64,000 nt of DNA from Aquipseudomonas alcaligenes NBRC 14159 (GCF_000467105.1 NZ_BATI01000017.1:95414-159413); one strand, 5' to 3'. Counted from the first letter of the stretch, positions 1-8,257 are shown. The notes: generated by a model from the sequence alone, not told the origin. Made by a program: numbers and translations.

Positions 1-1034
1 GCGGCGAGCCCTGGCAATGGCTGCGCCCGCTCGGGGTCGCCGACCTGGTGCGCAGCGACCCCTACCTGCCGTCGCGGGTGGTGGAGAACCTGTTCTGGTT
101 CGGCCGTTACGGCGAGCGCTGCGAGGACAGTGCGCGCCTGCTGCGCATCCTGCTGCAGCGTTATGTCGACGATGACGATGATCCGCAGGCCCTGCAGGCT
201 GCGCTGGCCCTGGCCGAAGGCCTCGGCCTGCTGCCCGGCGCGGCCAGCGGCTCGCTGCAGGCCCGCCTGCAGCAGGCGTTGTTCGGCGCCGACTGGCCGA
301 CCAGCCTGCGCGCCAACCTGCAGCGCCTGCAGTGGGCGGCCGGCAGCGTGCGCGGCAAGCTGTCCCAGGCCAACTGGCAGGCACTGGTGGAGCTGCAGCG
401 CGAGGCCCAGGCCCTGGAAGGGCAGCCCGCCGACTTCGGCGAGCTGCTGGATTTTCTCGACCGCCTGCTGATGTCGCTGGCGGCGCTGTCAGGCTTCGCC
501 CTGGATGACATGACCCGCGACGACGGCTGGCGCTTCCTCATGCTCGGCCGCTGCATCGAGCGCCTGCAGTTCCTCTGCGAGAGCGTCGCCGGGCTGCTGC
601 GCAGCCACGCGGCACAGGACCAGTCGGCGCTGGAGTGGCTGCTGGAGCTGGGCAACAGCATCATCACCTACCGCACCCGCTACCTGGCCGCGCCGCAGCT
701 GATCCCGGTGCTCGACCTGCTGCTGCTCGACGAGCAGAACCCGCATGCGGTGCTGTTCCAGCTGCGCCAGTTGCTGCGTTCGCTGGAGCGCCTGGAGGAG
801 GGCTTCGACTTCCGCGCCGGCCCCACCCTGGGCGAGCTGGCGAGCAAGCTCGCCGCCTTCCGCCTGGGCAGCCTGGAGAGCCCGCTGTTCGGCAGCTCCG
901 GCCAGCGCGCGGTGCTCGGCGGCCTGGCCGACCTGCTGCTGCAGATCGCCGAGGTCTCCGGGCGGGTCTCCGATCAGCTGGCGCTGCGCTTTTTCGTGCA
1001 TGTCGATGCCAGCCGCGGGACACTTTCCTCATGA
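1..1034 (+). CDS. Alpha-E domain protein, 3' part (probably a circularly permuted ATP-grasp/alpha-E fusion)
   Basis: The reading frame is open from base 3 with no start codon in the window, so the 5' end is missing. The visible part is the all-helical alpha-E (DUF403) domain, opening with the family signature PSRVVENLFWFGRYGERCED. In-frame residues before it (GEPWQWLRPLGVADLV) fit the tail of the circularly permuted ATP-grasp domain that is often fused upstream, but that domain itself is not visible. Such proteins are thought to be peptide ligases or modifying enzymes of unknown substrate, encoded with transglutaminase-like proteins. That is the case here: the stop TGA overlaps the next ATG in an ATGA junction, so the two genes are translationally coupled. 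A GTG at 48 is an internal codon rather than the start. Confidence 0.85.
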   Translation, partial: GEPWQWLRPLGVADLVRSDPYLPSRVVENLFWFGRYGERCEDSARLLRILLQRYVDDDDDPQALQAALALAEGLGLLPGAASGSLQARLQQALFGADWPTSLRANLQRLQWAAGSVRGKLSQANWQALVELQREAQALEGQPADFGELLDFLDRLLMSLAALSGFALDDMTRDDGWRFLMLGRCIERLQFLCESVAGLLRSHAAQDQSALEWLLELGNSIITYRTRYLAAPQLIPVLDLLLLDEQNPHAVLFQLRQLLRSLERLEEGFDFRAGPTLGELASKLAAFRLGSLESPLFGSSGQRAVLGGLADLLLQIAEVSGRVSDQLALRFFVHVDASRGTLSS

Positions 1035-1945
1035 AACGCGCCCTGTACCAGGTCCTGCACGATACCCACTACCGCTACTCGGCGCCGGTGTCCCTGGCCC
1101 AGCAGCTGGCCCACCTGTGGCCGCGCGACTGCGCCCGGCAGCTGTGCCAGGAGCGGCACCTGACCGTCACCCCGCCGCCGACCGCGCACCAGGACGGCCT
1201 CGATACGTTCGGCAATCCGCTGACCCGCCTGGTCTTCGAGCGCCCGCACGAGCAGTTGCGGGTGATCGCCAGCCTGCGCGTCGAGGTGCTGGCCCGCGAC
1301 AGCCTGGTGCTGGACGACTCTCCGGCCTGGGAAAGCGTGGTAGCGGCGCTCGGCTACTCCGGCCAGCCGCTGGCGCCGGAGCTGCTGGAGGCTGCGCGTT
1401 ACCGCTTCCAGTCGCCCTACGTGCACCTCAAGCGCCTGTTCGCCGACTACGCCGCCGACTGCTTCGCCCCCGGCCGGCCGCTGTTGCGTGCGGCGCAGCT
1501 GCTGATGCAGAAGATCTTCCGCGAATTCACCTTCGATGCCGCCGCCACCCAGGTGGCGACGCCGCTGGTGCAGGTGCTGGAACAGCGCCGTGGCGTGTGC
1601 CAGGACTTCGCTCACCTGATGCTCGCCTGCCTGCGCTCGCAGGGCCTGGCCGCGCGCTATGTCAGCGGCTATCTGCTGACCCAGCCACCGCCCGGCCAGC
1701 CCCGCCTGATCGGCGCCGACGCCTCGCACGCCTGGATATCGCTGTACTGCCCGCGCCACGGCTGGGTCGACTTCGACCCGACCAACAACCTGCTGCCCAA
1801 CCTGGAGCACATCACCCTCGGCTGGGGCCGCGACTTCGCCGATGTATCGCCGCTGCGCGGGGTGATCCTCGGCGGCGGCAGCCACGATCCGGACGTACGG
1901 GTGACGGTGACGCCGTTGGAGGCGCCTTTGCCGGCGGTGGGCTGA
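1031..1945 (+). CDS. Transglutaminase-like family protein
   Basis: This 304-residue protein has the N-terminal beta domain (about 1-90) and the transglutaminase-like cysteine protease core typical of the family encoded beside alpha-E/ATP-grasp proteins. The catalytic triad is visible: Cys190 in RRGVCQDF, His233 in ASHAWISLY and Asp249 in WVDFDPTNN. No signal peptide is present, so it should be cytoplasmic. The ATG overlaps the stop of the upstream alpha-E gene by four bases. The substrate is unknown; the partnership suggests formation and cleavage or exchange of an amide-linked peptide. It is followed by a repeat-rich non-coding stretch. Confidence 0.9.
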   Translation: MKRALYQVLHDTHYRYSAPVSLAQQLAHLWPRDCARQLCQERHLTVTPPPTAHQDGLDTFGNPLTRLVFERPHEQLRVIASLRVEVLARDSLVLDDSPAWESVVAALGYSGQPLAPELLEAARYRFQSPYVHLKRLFADYAADCFAPGRPLLRAAQLLMQKIFREFTFDAAATQVATPLVQVLEQRRGVCQDFAHLMLACLRSQGLAARYVSGYLLTQPPPGQPRLIGADASHAWISLYCPRHGWVDFDPTNNLLPNLEHITLGWGRDFADVSPLRGVILGGGSHDPDVRVTVTPLEAPLPAVG

Positions 1946-1957
1946 CAGCACTTCGCG

Positions 1958-2017
1958 GGAGAGGGCGGGGTGGCCTCGGCCCTCTCCCTAGCCCTCTCCC
2001 ATAAATGGGAGAGGGAA
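1958..2017. repeat. REP-like palindromic repeat (CCCTCTCCC/GGGAGAGGG type)
   Basis: Inverted copies of GAGAGGGC and GCCCTCTCCC lie just downstream of the transglutaminase-like gene. The same motif recurs at about 2111-2151, 13110-13212, 32808-32850 and 50891-51010, always in or at the end of intergenic DNA. It probably acts as a REP-type element and weak transcription end. No REP-associated transposase gene is in the window. Confidence 0.7.
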
Positions 2018-2110
2018 TGTCAGTCGGGGCTCGGATTTTCTTCGGCACTCAGGACCGCTACCGGCGGCAGAGTCCGTATTGGCGTCACTGGAGGGCGGCT
2101 CCTGTCGTGC

Positions 2111-2151
2111 TCCCCTCTCCTGCTTGCGGGAGAGGGGCCGGGGGAGAGGGT
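2111..2151. repeat. REP-like palindromic repeat
   Basis: This is another copy of the CCCTCTCC...GGAGAGGGG palindrome in the 410-base gene-free stretch 1946-2355. Apart from repeats and a possible gene remnant at its right end, I see no coding sequence in that stretch. Confidence 0.65.
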
Positions 2152-2200
2152 AATGGCGGCTGGTAGTTCATGTCGGCAATGCGCCCTGGCTCTTCAGTCC

Positions 2201-2259
2201 GTAGCCCGGATGCAATCCGGGACCGGAGTTGCCTGCTTCCCGGATTGCATCCGGGCTAC
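2201..2259. repeat. Inverted repeat of the GTAGCCCGGATGCAATCCGG family
   Basis: The 20-base left arm at 2201-2220 is repeated as its exact reverse complement at 2240-2259, giving a perfect hairpin with a 19-base loop. A second member of the same family sits at 32735-32799, and a degenerate arm is at about 28375-28398. This is a typical dispersed Pseudomonas palindromic element. Confidence 0.85.
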
Positions 2260-2355
2260 CTGTTGAGCTACTGCAACGCACCCAGCCCGGCCACCGGCAA
2301 AGCAGGTCGCCGCCGCTGGGCGCCTCAGTCGAGCATCACGCCCGAGCGCTGCGGC

Positions 2356-3267
2356 TCAGAAGCCGACCAGCACCTCGCGCAGCGCATCGCCTTCACGCAC
2401 CACGAAGATCGCGCTCAGTCCCTGTTGCCGCGCCACCCGCGAACCGGCTTCGACGCCCAGCACCAGCAGGGCGGTGGCCCAGGCGTCGGCATGCATGCAG
2501 CTGGTGCAGATGACCGAGACCGAGGTGAGCGGCGACAGCAGCGGTGCGCCGCTGTGCGGGTCCATGGTGTGCGAGACGCTGGTGCCGTCGCGTTCGCGCC
2601 AGTGCCGGTAGTCGCCTGAGGTTGCAATCGACGCATCCGTCAGCTCCAGGGCTCCGAGCACTTCGCGGCGGCCGCGCAGCGGCTTCTCCAGGGCTACCGC
2701 CCAGGCGCTGCCGTCGGGCTTGTGCCCGGCGGCACGCATCTCGCCGTCGATGCCCACCAGGAAGTTGTTCACGCCGTGTTCTCGCAGGCAGCGCGCCAGT
2801 TGGTCGACGGCGAAGCCCTTGGCGATACCGTTGAGGTCCAGGCTGATGCGGCTGTGGGTGCGCGCCGCGCGCCGAGGCACATCCAGCTCCAGCGCATCCC
2901 GCGCGCGCGGTGGCCGCGGCGGTAGCTGCTCGGTGGCGGCCTGCGGACCGAAGCCGTAGGCGCTGACCAGAGCGCCGACGCCGATATCGAAGGCGCCGCC
3001 GGCCTGTTCGCCAATCTGCAGGGCGGTGGCCAGCACCCACAGCAGTTCCTCTGGCAGCTCGACCCACTGGCCCGGCGGCGCGGCGTTGAGGCGCATCAGG
3101 TCGGAGTCGGCCTGCCAGGTCGACATCTGCCGGTCGACGCGGTCGACCGCCTGTTGCAGCTCGGCCTGCTGGGCGCCCTGGTCGATGCTCTCTGCGGCAT
3201 AGAACACGGCGCTGTAGCGCGTGCCCATGGTCGCGCCGCTGAGGCTGTAGCGCTGCTCAGTAGACAT
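2356..3267 (-). CDS. apbE: FAD:protein FMN transferase (ApbE family)
   Basis: This 303-residue protein belongs to the ApbE family, which transfers FMN from FAD onto Thr/Ser of target proteins. It opens with the family motif GATMGTRYS and contains the conserved region LDLNGIAKGFAVDQLA and the C-terminal SVSVICTSCMHADAWATALLVLG segment, in which Asp and Ala residues bind metal and FAD. It is the last gene of a three-gene minus-strand operon and overlaps the end of the PepSY/flavodoxin/FNR gene by 11 bases. Unlike typical ApbE it has no signal peptide or lipobox, so as annotated it is cytoplasmic. The likely target is the DUF2271 protein or the PepSY protein of the same operon; that link is inference. 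Confidence 0.92.
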   Translation of the reverse strand: MSTEQRYSLSGATMGTRYSAVFYAAESIDQGAQQAELQQAVDRVDRQMSTWQADSDLMRLNAAPPGQWVELPEELLWVLATALQIGEQAGGAFDIGVGALVSAYGFGPQAATEQLPPRPPRARDALELDVPRRAARTHSRISLDLNGIAKGFAVDQLARCLREHGVNNFLVGIDGEMRAAGHKPDGSAWAVALEKPLRGRREVLGALELTDASIATSGDYRHWRERDGTSVSHTMDPHSGAPLLSPLTSVSVICTSCMHADAWATALLVLGVEAGSRVARQQGLSAIFVVREGDALREVLVGF

Positions 3268-5437
3268 CTTCGCGGTACCTGCCCTGTTGCCTCAATTGTT
3301 CGACGCTGCCGCCCTGGCCGGCCAGCAGCGTTTCCACCACGGCGCGCACGCCGGCCGCCATCTCTCTGGAGCCGCACACCAGTATCTGCGCGCCCTGGGC
3401 CAGCAGCCGCTGCAGTTCAGTCGCGTCCTGACCCAGGCGATCCTGCACGTACATCGCCGCGGAGCCCTGGGAGAAGGCCAGGCCCAGCCGGGTCAAGCGG
3501 CCATCGGCCAGGCACTCCTGCAGTTCGGCCTGGTAGGGGAAGCCCGCCTGTGCATGGCGACCACCCCAGTAGAGGTGCAACGGACGTTGCGCGAGGTTCT
3601 TGCGAGCGAAGCCGATCAGCGGTGCCAGGCCGGTGCCGGCACCCACCAGGATCAGCGGATGCTGGCCGGCATCGGGGCGGAAATCCGGGTGCGGCTGGAG
3701 GAAGCCCTGAACGCACGCGCCGACCGGCAGTTCATGCAGCAGCTGGGAGCAGAGCCCCTGTGGCTGCCGGCGTACGCAGATTTCCACCGCGCCGTCGTCA
3801 TCGGCGCTGGCGATCGAGTAGTAGCGTGGCGCCAGTCCGGGGCCCGGGCTGACCGCCAGCAGATCGCCGGGGGCAAAGCGTGCCAGCGGCTGCCCGGCAT
3901 CGAGCGCAAAGCGCAGGATGGCGGCCGTCGCCTCGTCGGCTTCGCCGAAGACTTCGCGGCTCAGCAGGCGCAGCGGCTGCAGGGCCGGCATGGACTGCAC
4001 CGCTGTCAGCTTGAGGTCGATGTCCAGCGCGCGGCCCAGGCGCTGAGCCCACAGGTCGAGGCCACCAGGATTGCCGCGATCGACCTTGTGCAGCGCCAGG
4101 AGCGGCTTGATGCCCAGCGCGCACAGCTGTTCCTCGACCTGCTCGGCATAGCCGCAGAAGTGCTGGAAGCTGCTGTCGCCAAGGCCCAGGACCGCCGCCT
4201 GTAACTCCGGCGCCATCCGGCTCTGGGCCAGGCGCTGGAGGAATGCCGAGGCCGACTGCGGCGCCTGGCCGTCGCCATGGGTGGCAGTGAGGATCAGCAG
4301 GTATCTGGCCTGCGGGTAGCTGGGCTGCAGCTGGTTCATGCTGGCGCTGTGCACCGACATGCCGCTGGCCGCCAGTTGCTCATGCAGCTGGCGGGCGTAG
4401 TCCCAGGTGCTGCCGCTCTGGCTGCCGACCAGGATGATGGCCTCGGCCTGTTGCGCCGGGCTGCTGTCGGCAACGGTGCGCGACTGACGCTGGCGCCGCC
4501 ACCAGGCGAAGGTGCCGGTGATGCCAAGGAACAGGCACGCCAGGCTGGCGGCGCCGAGGATCAGCGACCACATCGGCGAGCCGGCAGCGGTATGCAGCTC
4601 GTACATCGTCTCGTACAGCTGGCGCGCCGGCCCATGGGGCTGGTAGCTGATCCAGTTGCCGCTGCCGGCGTTGACGAAGCCCTCGCCGGTCGCCGTGCGG
4701 ACGGTGAAGTAGCTGGCCTGGTTGGCGCTGGGGAACTCCAGCTCGCGCAGGTCCTGCAGCGCCAGGTTGCGCAAGGCCGACAGGGTGCCCGGCGCTGCCG
4801 CCGGCGCGGCGTCGACGCTCTCGGGGTAGGCCAGCTCCACGTCCTGGCCGTCGTTGATCCAGCCCTGGCTACTGCCGGCGAGATAGAGGCCGCTGCCGGC
4901 GCTGACCAGCAGCACCGGCAGCGCCCAGCGCGCCACCACGCTGTGCCAGTGCGCCAGGCCGTGGCCCGGCTTGATCGGCAGCAGCAACCGATGCCAGCCG
5001 CCCAGGCGCCGGGCCAGCAGCCAGCCGCCGCTCACGGCCAGCGCCAGCAGGGCCAGCGCGGCAAGGCCGCTGAGCCAGCGCCCGGCGGAGCCCAGCAGCA
5101 GCTCGCGATGCAGGTCACGGATCCAGCCCAGGGTTGCCGAAGGCTGGTACGGGCCGATGACCGCTGCCGTGAGCGGATCGATCCGTACCTGATCGGTGCC
5201 CTCGGCCGTAGCGAGGGTGGCCCGCAGTTCACCGTCGGGCGCCCGCTCCAGGCGCTCGATGTTCGGCAACTGTTGCGCCAGGCGCTCGGCGACCTGACCG
5301 ACCGACTGCGTATCGCTCGCGGGGGCCTGCAGGTGCCCGCTCAGTACGCTGGCGGACAGCACCAGGCCGCTGGCCGCCGAGAGCATGAGGAGGAGGCCGA
5401 GGGCCAGGCTGAGATACAGATGGATGCGCTGCGACAT
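3257..5437 (-). CDS. PepSY-associated membrane protein fused to flavodoxin and ferredoxin-NADP reductase domains
   Basis: This 726-residue inner-membrane flavo-reductase has a PepSY-type membrane part (about 1-315) with helices near 8-30, 122-143, 171-189 and 288-310. Candidate heme-ligand histidines are H110, H160, H163/H165 and H282. A flavodoxin-like FMN domain follows (about 334-480), then an FAD domain with RYYSIAS and an NADPH-binding domain with VGAGTGLAPLIGF, ending DVY. It should pass electrons from cytosolic NADPH across the membrane. Relatives include PiuB-like oxidoreductases linked to iron uptake, so ferric-siderophore reduction is one possible role. The ATG at 5437 was chosen because it starts the first helix; the open frame extends upstream without domain content. 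It lies between the DUF2271 gene and apbE. Confidence 0.88.
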   Translation of the reverse strand: MSQRIHLYLSLALGLLLMLSAASGLVLSASVLSGHLQAPASDTQSVGQVAERLAQQLPNIERLERAPDGELRATLATAEGTDQVRIDPLTAAVIGPYQPSATLGWIRDLHRELLLGSAGRWLSGLAALALLALAVSGGWLLARRLGGWHRLLLPIKPGHGLAHWHSVVARWALPVLLVSAGSGLYLAGSSQGWINDGQDVELAYPESVDAAPAAAPGTLSALRNLALQDLRELEFPSANQASYFTVRTATGEGFVNAGSGNWISYQPHGPARQLYETMYELHTAAGSPMWSLILGAASLACLFLGITGTFAWWRRQRQSRTVADSSPAQQAEAIILVGSQSGSTWDYARQLHEQLAASGMSVHSASMNQLQPSYPQARYLLILTATHGDGQAPQSASAFLQRLAQSRMAPELQAAVLGLGDSSFQHFCGYAEQVEEQLCALGIKPLLALHKVDRGNPGGLDLWAQRLGRALDIDLKLTAVQSMPALQPLRLLSREVFGEADEATAAILRFALDAGQPLARFAPGDLLAVSPGPGLAPRYYSIASADDDGAVEICVRRQPQGLCSQLLHELPVGACVQGFLQPHPDFRPDAGQHPLILVGAGTGLAPLIGFARKNLAQRPLHLYWGGRHAQAGFPYQAELQECLADGRLTRLGLAFSQGSAAMYVQDRLGQDATELQRLLAQGAQILVCGSREMAAGVRAVVETLLAGQGGSVEQLRQQGRYREDVY

Positions 5438-5453
5438 GGGCGGGCTCCGGGGC

Positions 5454-5924
5454 TCAGAACGTATAGCCGAAGCTGTCGATGTAGCCCTGCCCGCCACCCT
5501 TGACGCTGGTCGCCTGGCTGGACAGCGGTACCTGGATTTCGCCGCGGTTGTCGCGCTTGTCTTCCACGGCAGTGTCGATGCGGATCTGGTAGCCGGCATC
5601 GATCAGGGCGTCTTCCAGCTCGACGGCAACCTCCAGGGTTTCGCCGCTGCCGACGCTGGCGCCGGTCAGCCCGTCGAACTCCGCCGGCCGGTTGCCACCG
5701 CCCTGGGCCCAGTCACGCAGATGCCGGTAGTACTTGGCCTTTTTGCCGGCCACCCACAGCGTGCGCTGGTAGGCGCCCTGGGCATCGGTGACATAGATCG
5801 CCAGGTAGGCTTCGTTGCCGCGGTATTCCTGCAGGGTGGTGGTCAGGTGGATTTCGCGGGCCTGGCTGATGGCCGGCAATGCCGAGATGCCCGCCAGGGC
5901 GAAAGAGAGTGCGGTCTTGTTCAT
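5454..5924 (-). CDS. DUF2271 periplasmic protein, candidate flavinylated electron carrier
   Basis: This 156-residue protein has a clear Sec signal peptide (about 1-21, cleavage after ISQA) and a single DUF2271 domain. The ATG at 5924 has a strong GGAGG ribosome-binding site; an upstream in-frame ATG lacks one. Residues 84-90 read DGLTGAS, closely resembling the D-G-x-[ST]-G-A-[TS] motif at which ApbE attaches FMN to NqrC/RnfG-type proteins, with Ser90 in the acceptor position. It is the first gene of the operon with the PepSY-flavodoxin reductase and ApbE, suggesting a periplasmic flavin carrier fed by that reductase. DUF2271 is otherwise uncharacterised, and flavinylation here is inference. 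Confidence 0.85.
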   Translation of the reverse strand: MNKTALSFALAGISALPAISQAREIHLTTTLQEYRGNEAYLAIYVTDAQGAYQRTLWVAGKKAKYYRHLRDWAQGGGNRPAEFDGLTGASVGSGETLEVAVELEDALIDAGYQIRIDTAVEDKRDNRGEIQVPLSSQATSVKGGGQGYIDSFGYTF

Positions 5925-6002
5925 TTCAAGGTCCTCCAGAAGTGCTGGAGACAACCTTATCGGGCTTCACTTAAGCGAAGCTGAACCCCTCTAGGACGGG
6001 CC

Positions 6003-6018
6003 TTAAGGAGATCTTAAG
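6003..6018 (-). promoter_or_regulatory. TTAAG-N6-TTAAG response-regulator box upstream of the DUF2271 operon
   Basis: The sequence is TTAAG GAGATC TTAAG, a perfect match to the tandem TTAAG-N6-TTAAG site described for the Fe(II)-responsive regulator BqsR (CarR) of P. aeruginosa and to PmrA-type CTTAAG-N5-CTTAAG boxes. It lies about 80-95 bases upstream of the DUF2271 start and overlaps the stop codon of the preceding flavoprotein gene. A further CTTAAG is at 5970-5975. It predicts two-component control of the operon. Confidence 0.6.
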
Positions 6019-7267
6019 ACTGTTCTGATCCTGCGCTGCGCAGCCACGCCAGTGCACCCAGCCCGGCCGCGCGGCCACTGGCGAAACAGGCGGTGAGCAG
6101 GTAGCCGCCGGTCGGGGCTTCCCAGTCGAGCATCTCGCCGGCGCAGAAGGTGCCGGGCAGGGCGCGCAGCATCAGGTTCTGCTCCAGCGCCTCGAAGGTC
6201 ACGCCGCCGGCGCTGGAGATGGCTTCGTCCAGCGGGCGGGTGCGCAGCAGCTCGATCGGCAGCGCCTTGATCGCGCGAGCCAGGCGGTTCATATCGGCGA
6301 AATCCGCAGGCGTGGTCAGCTCGCGCAGCAATGCCGCCTTGGCGCCGTCCAGGCCGAGCTGGCGGTGCAGGTGCTTGGCCATGGAGGCCGAGCCGCGCGG
6401 CTTGCTCAGCAGCGCCTCGACTTTCTCGATCGTGCGCTCCGGCTGCAGATCCAGATACACCTGCGCGCTGCCGTGCTGCTCGATGCGCTGGCGGATGGCG
6501 GCGGACAGCGCATAGACCAGGCTGCCCTCGATGCCGTGCTCGGTGAGGACGAATTCGCCGCGCCGTGGTGCTTCTCCGTCCAGCCCCAGGGTCACGTTCT
6601 TCAGCGGCGCGCCGGCGAACTTGCCGCGCAGGTGCTCGCTCCAGCCGGCCACCTCGAAGCCGCTGTTGGCCGGGCGCAGCGGCGACACCTCGACTCCGAG
6701 CTGCTCCAGCAGCGGCACCCAGGCGCCGTCCGAGCCGAGTCGTGCCCAGCTGCCGCCGCCCAGGGCCAGCACGCAGGCATCGGCTGTAACCAGGCGCTCA
6801 CCCTCGGGCGTGGCAATCCGTAGCGCGCCGCTCTTGTCCCAGCCCAGCCAGCGGCTGCGGGTGTGGATGGCCACGCCGGACTCGCGCAGGCGCTTGAGCC
6901 AGGCGCGCAGCAGCGGTGCGGCCTTCATATCGGCGGGGAACACCCGACCGGAGGTGCCGACGAAGGTGTCGATGCCGAGATCATGAATCCAGGCGCGCAG
7001 GGCTTCGGCATCGAAGTCCGCCAGCAGCGCGGCGATTTCGCCCTCGCGCTCGCGGTAGCGGGCGAGGAACGGTGCCTTGGCCTCGGAGTGGGTGATGTTC
7101 ATGCCGCCGACCCCGGCCAGTAGAAACTTGCGCCCGACCGAAGGCATGGCGTCGAACAGCTCGACCCGCACGCCGGCGTTGGCCAGCACTTCGGCGGCCA
7201 TCAGCCCGGCAGGGCCGCCGCCGATGATGGCGACCAGGGGAGACGTAGAGGCGGGACGAGCGGACAT
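6014..7267 (-). CDS. TIGR03862 / HI0933-type FAD-dependent flavoprotein
   Basis: This 417-residue flavoprotein has an N-terminal Rossmann FAD-binding motif (GGGPAGLMAAEV at about 16-27) and the family blocks GRKFLLAGVGGMNITHSE and GRVFPADMKAAPLLRAW. The C-terminal FAD-contacting segment is CAGEMLDWEAPTGGYLL. It matches the Pseudomonas TIGR03862 subgroup of the YhiN/HI0933 family, whose physiological reaction is unknown. The start at 7267 (MSARPAST) places the dinucleotide motif near the N-terminus as usual. Its stop codon overlaps the TTAAG box of the downstream operon. A short DNA segment near 2266-2345 resembles the 3' end of this gene. Confidence 0.9.
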   Translation of the reverse strand: MSARPASTSPLVAIIGGGPAGLMAAEVLANAGVRVELFDAMPSVGRKFLLAGVGGMNITHSEAKAPFLARYREREGEIAALLADFDAEALRAWIHDLGIDTFVGTSGRVFPADMKAAPLLRAWLKRLRESGVAIHTRSRWLGWDKSGALRIATPEGERLVTADACVLALGGGSWARLGSDGAWVPLLEQLGVEVSPLRPANSGFEVAGWSEHLRGKFAGAPLKNVTLGLDGEAPRRGEFVLTEHGIEGSLVYALSAAIRQRIEQHGSAQVYLDLQPERTIEKVEALLSKPRGSASMAKHLHRQLGLDGAKAALLRELTTPADFADMNRLARAIKALPIELLRTRPLDEAISSAGGVTFEALEQNLMLRALPGTFCAGEMLDWEAPTGGYLLTACFASGRAAGLGALAWLRSAGSEQS

Positions 7268-7298
7268 GGCGGTTCGGCGGCGAGGGCGGGTGCGCATT

Positions 7299-8210
7299 CT
7301 AGCGCAGCTGCGCCAACACCCGCGCCGCACTGTGATGAAGGATGCCGTGGCGGCGGGCGAGGACGGCGCGGTCCTTGTCGTAGCCGCCGCCGATCAGGCC
7401 GACCACCGGGATGTCGCGTTCCAGGCAATGACGGAACACCGCCTCGTCGCGGGCGGCGATGCCGGCGTCGGTCAGTTGCAGATAGCCGAGGGCGTCGTCC
7501 TTGTGCACGTCGACTCCGCCGTCGTAGAGCACGATATCGGGCTGGTACAGGGCCAGCAGGTAGCCCAGGCTGTCGTGCACCACCTTGAGGTAGTCGGTGT
7601 CGCCCATGCCGATCGGCAGGCCGATGTCCCAGTCGCTTTTGGCCTTGCGCGCCGGGAAGTTCTTCTCGCAGTGCAGGGATACGGTGATGGCGTCCGGCAC
7701 GTTCTCCAGCAGGCGCGCGGTGCCATCGCCCTGGTGCACGTCGCAGTCGTAGATCAGCACCCGGCCGGCGCGCCCGCTCTCCAGCATGTAGCGGGCAACC
7801 ACGGCCAGGTCGTTGAAGATGCAGAAGCCGGAGGCCTCGTCGAAGTGTGCGTGGTGGGTGCCGCCGGCCAGGTGGCAGGCCGCTCCATGCTTGAGCGCCA
7901 GTTCGGCGGCCAGCAGCGAGCCGCCCACCGCGCGCACGGTGCGCCGGGCCAGCGGTTCGCTCCAGGGCAGGCCGAGACGGCGCTGTTCCTGGTAGGTCAG
8001 CTCGCCGCTGGCGAAGCGCTCGATATAGGCCGGGCAATGGGCCAGAGCGAGCACGTCCGCAGGGCAGATTTCGGGACGATGCAGTTCGCCGTCGCGCACC
8101 AGGCCGCTGTCCACCAGGTGGTCGCGTAGCAGGCGGAACTTCTCCATGGGGAAGCGATGGTTGGCCGGGAAGGGCGGACTGTAGTCGTCGTGGTAGACCA
8201 GCGGCAGCAT
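7299..8210 (-). CDS. Histone deacetylase-like (acetylpolyamine amidohydrolase superfamily) protein
   Basis: This 303-residue protein has all the marks of bacterial class II HDAC-like amidohydrolases. It carries the His pair in GGTHHAHF (H119, H120), zinc ligands in YDCDVHQGDGT (D155, H159), a further Asp in YDGGVDVH, and the Gly-rich GLIGGGYDKD. It would be a Zn-dependent cytoplasmic deacetylase of unknown substrate. It ends 31 bases upstream of the flavoprotein gene and probably shares its transcript. It is divergent from the acetyltransferase gene at 8258, a suggestive acetylation/deacetylation pairing. MLPLVYHDDY is the usual family N-terminus, which fixes the start at 8210. Confidence 0.92.
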   Translation of the reverse strand: MLPLVYHDDYSPPFPANHRFPMEKFRLLRDHLVDSGLVRDGELHRPEICPADVLALAHCPAYIERFASGELTYQEQRRLGLPWSEPLARRTVRAVGGSLLAAELALKHGAACHLAGGTHHAHFDEASGFCIFNDLAVVARYMLESGRAGRVLIYDCDVHQGDGTARLLENVPDAITVSLHCEKNFPARKAKSDWDIGLPIGMGDTDYLKVVHDSLGYLLALYQPDIVLYDGGVDVHKDDALGYLQLTDAGIAARDEAVFRHCLERDIPVVGLIGGGYDKDRAVLARRHGILHHSAARVLAQLR

Positions 8211-8257
8211 AATGAGCAACTCTCGCAGCCATTTGAAAATCGAGGCGAGCCCAGTAT

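Noticed and set aside
2170..2619. Open frames across the repeat-rich stretch before apbE on the plus strand
   Set aside because: They are built from palindromic repeats and the antisense of apbE; residue composition is repeat-like and no family is recognisable.
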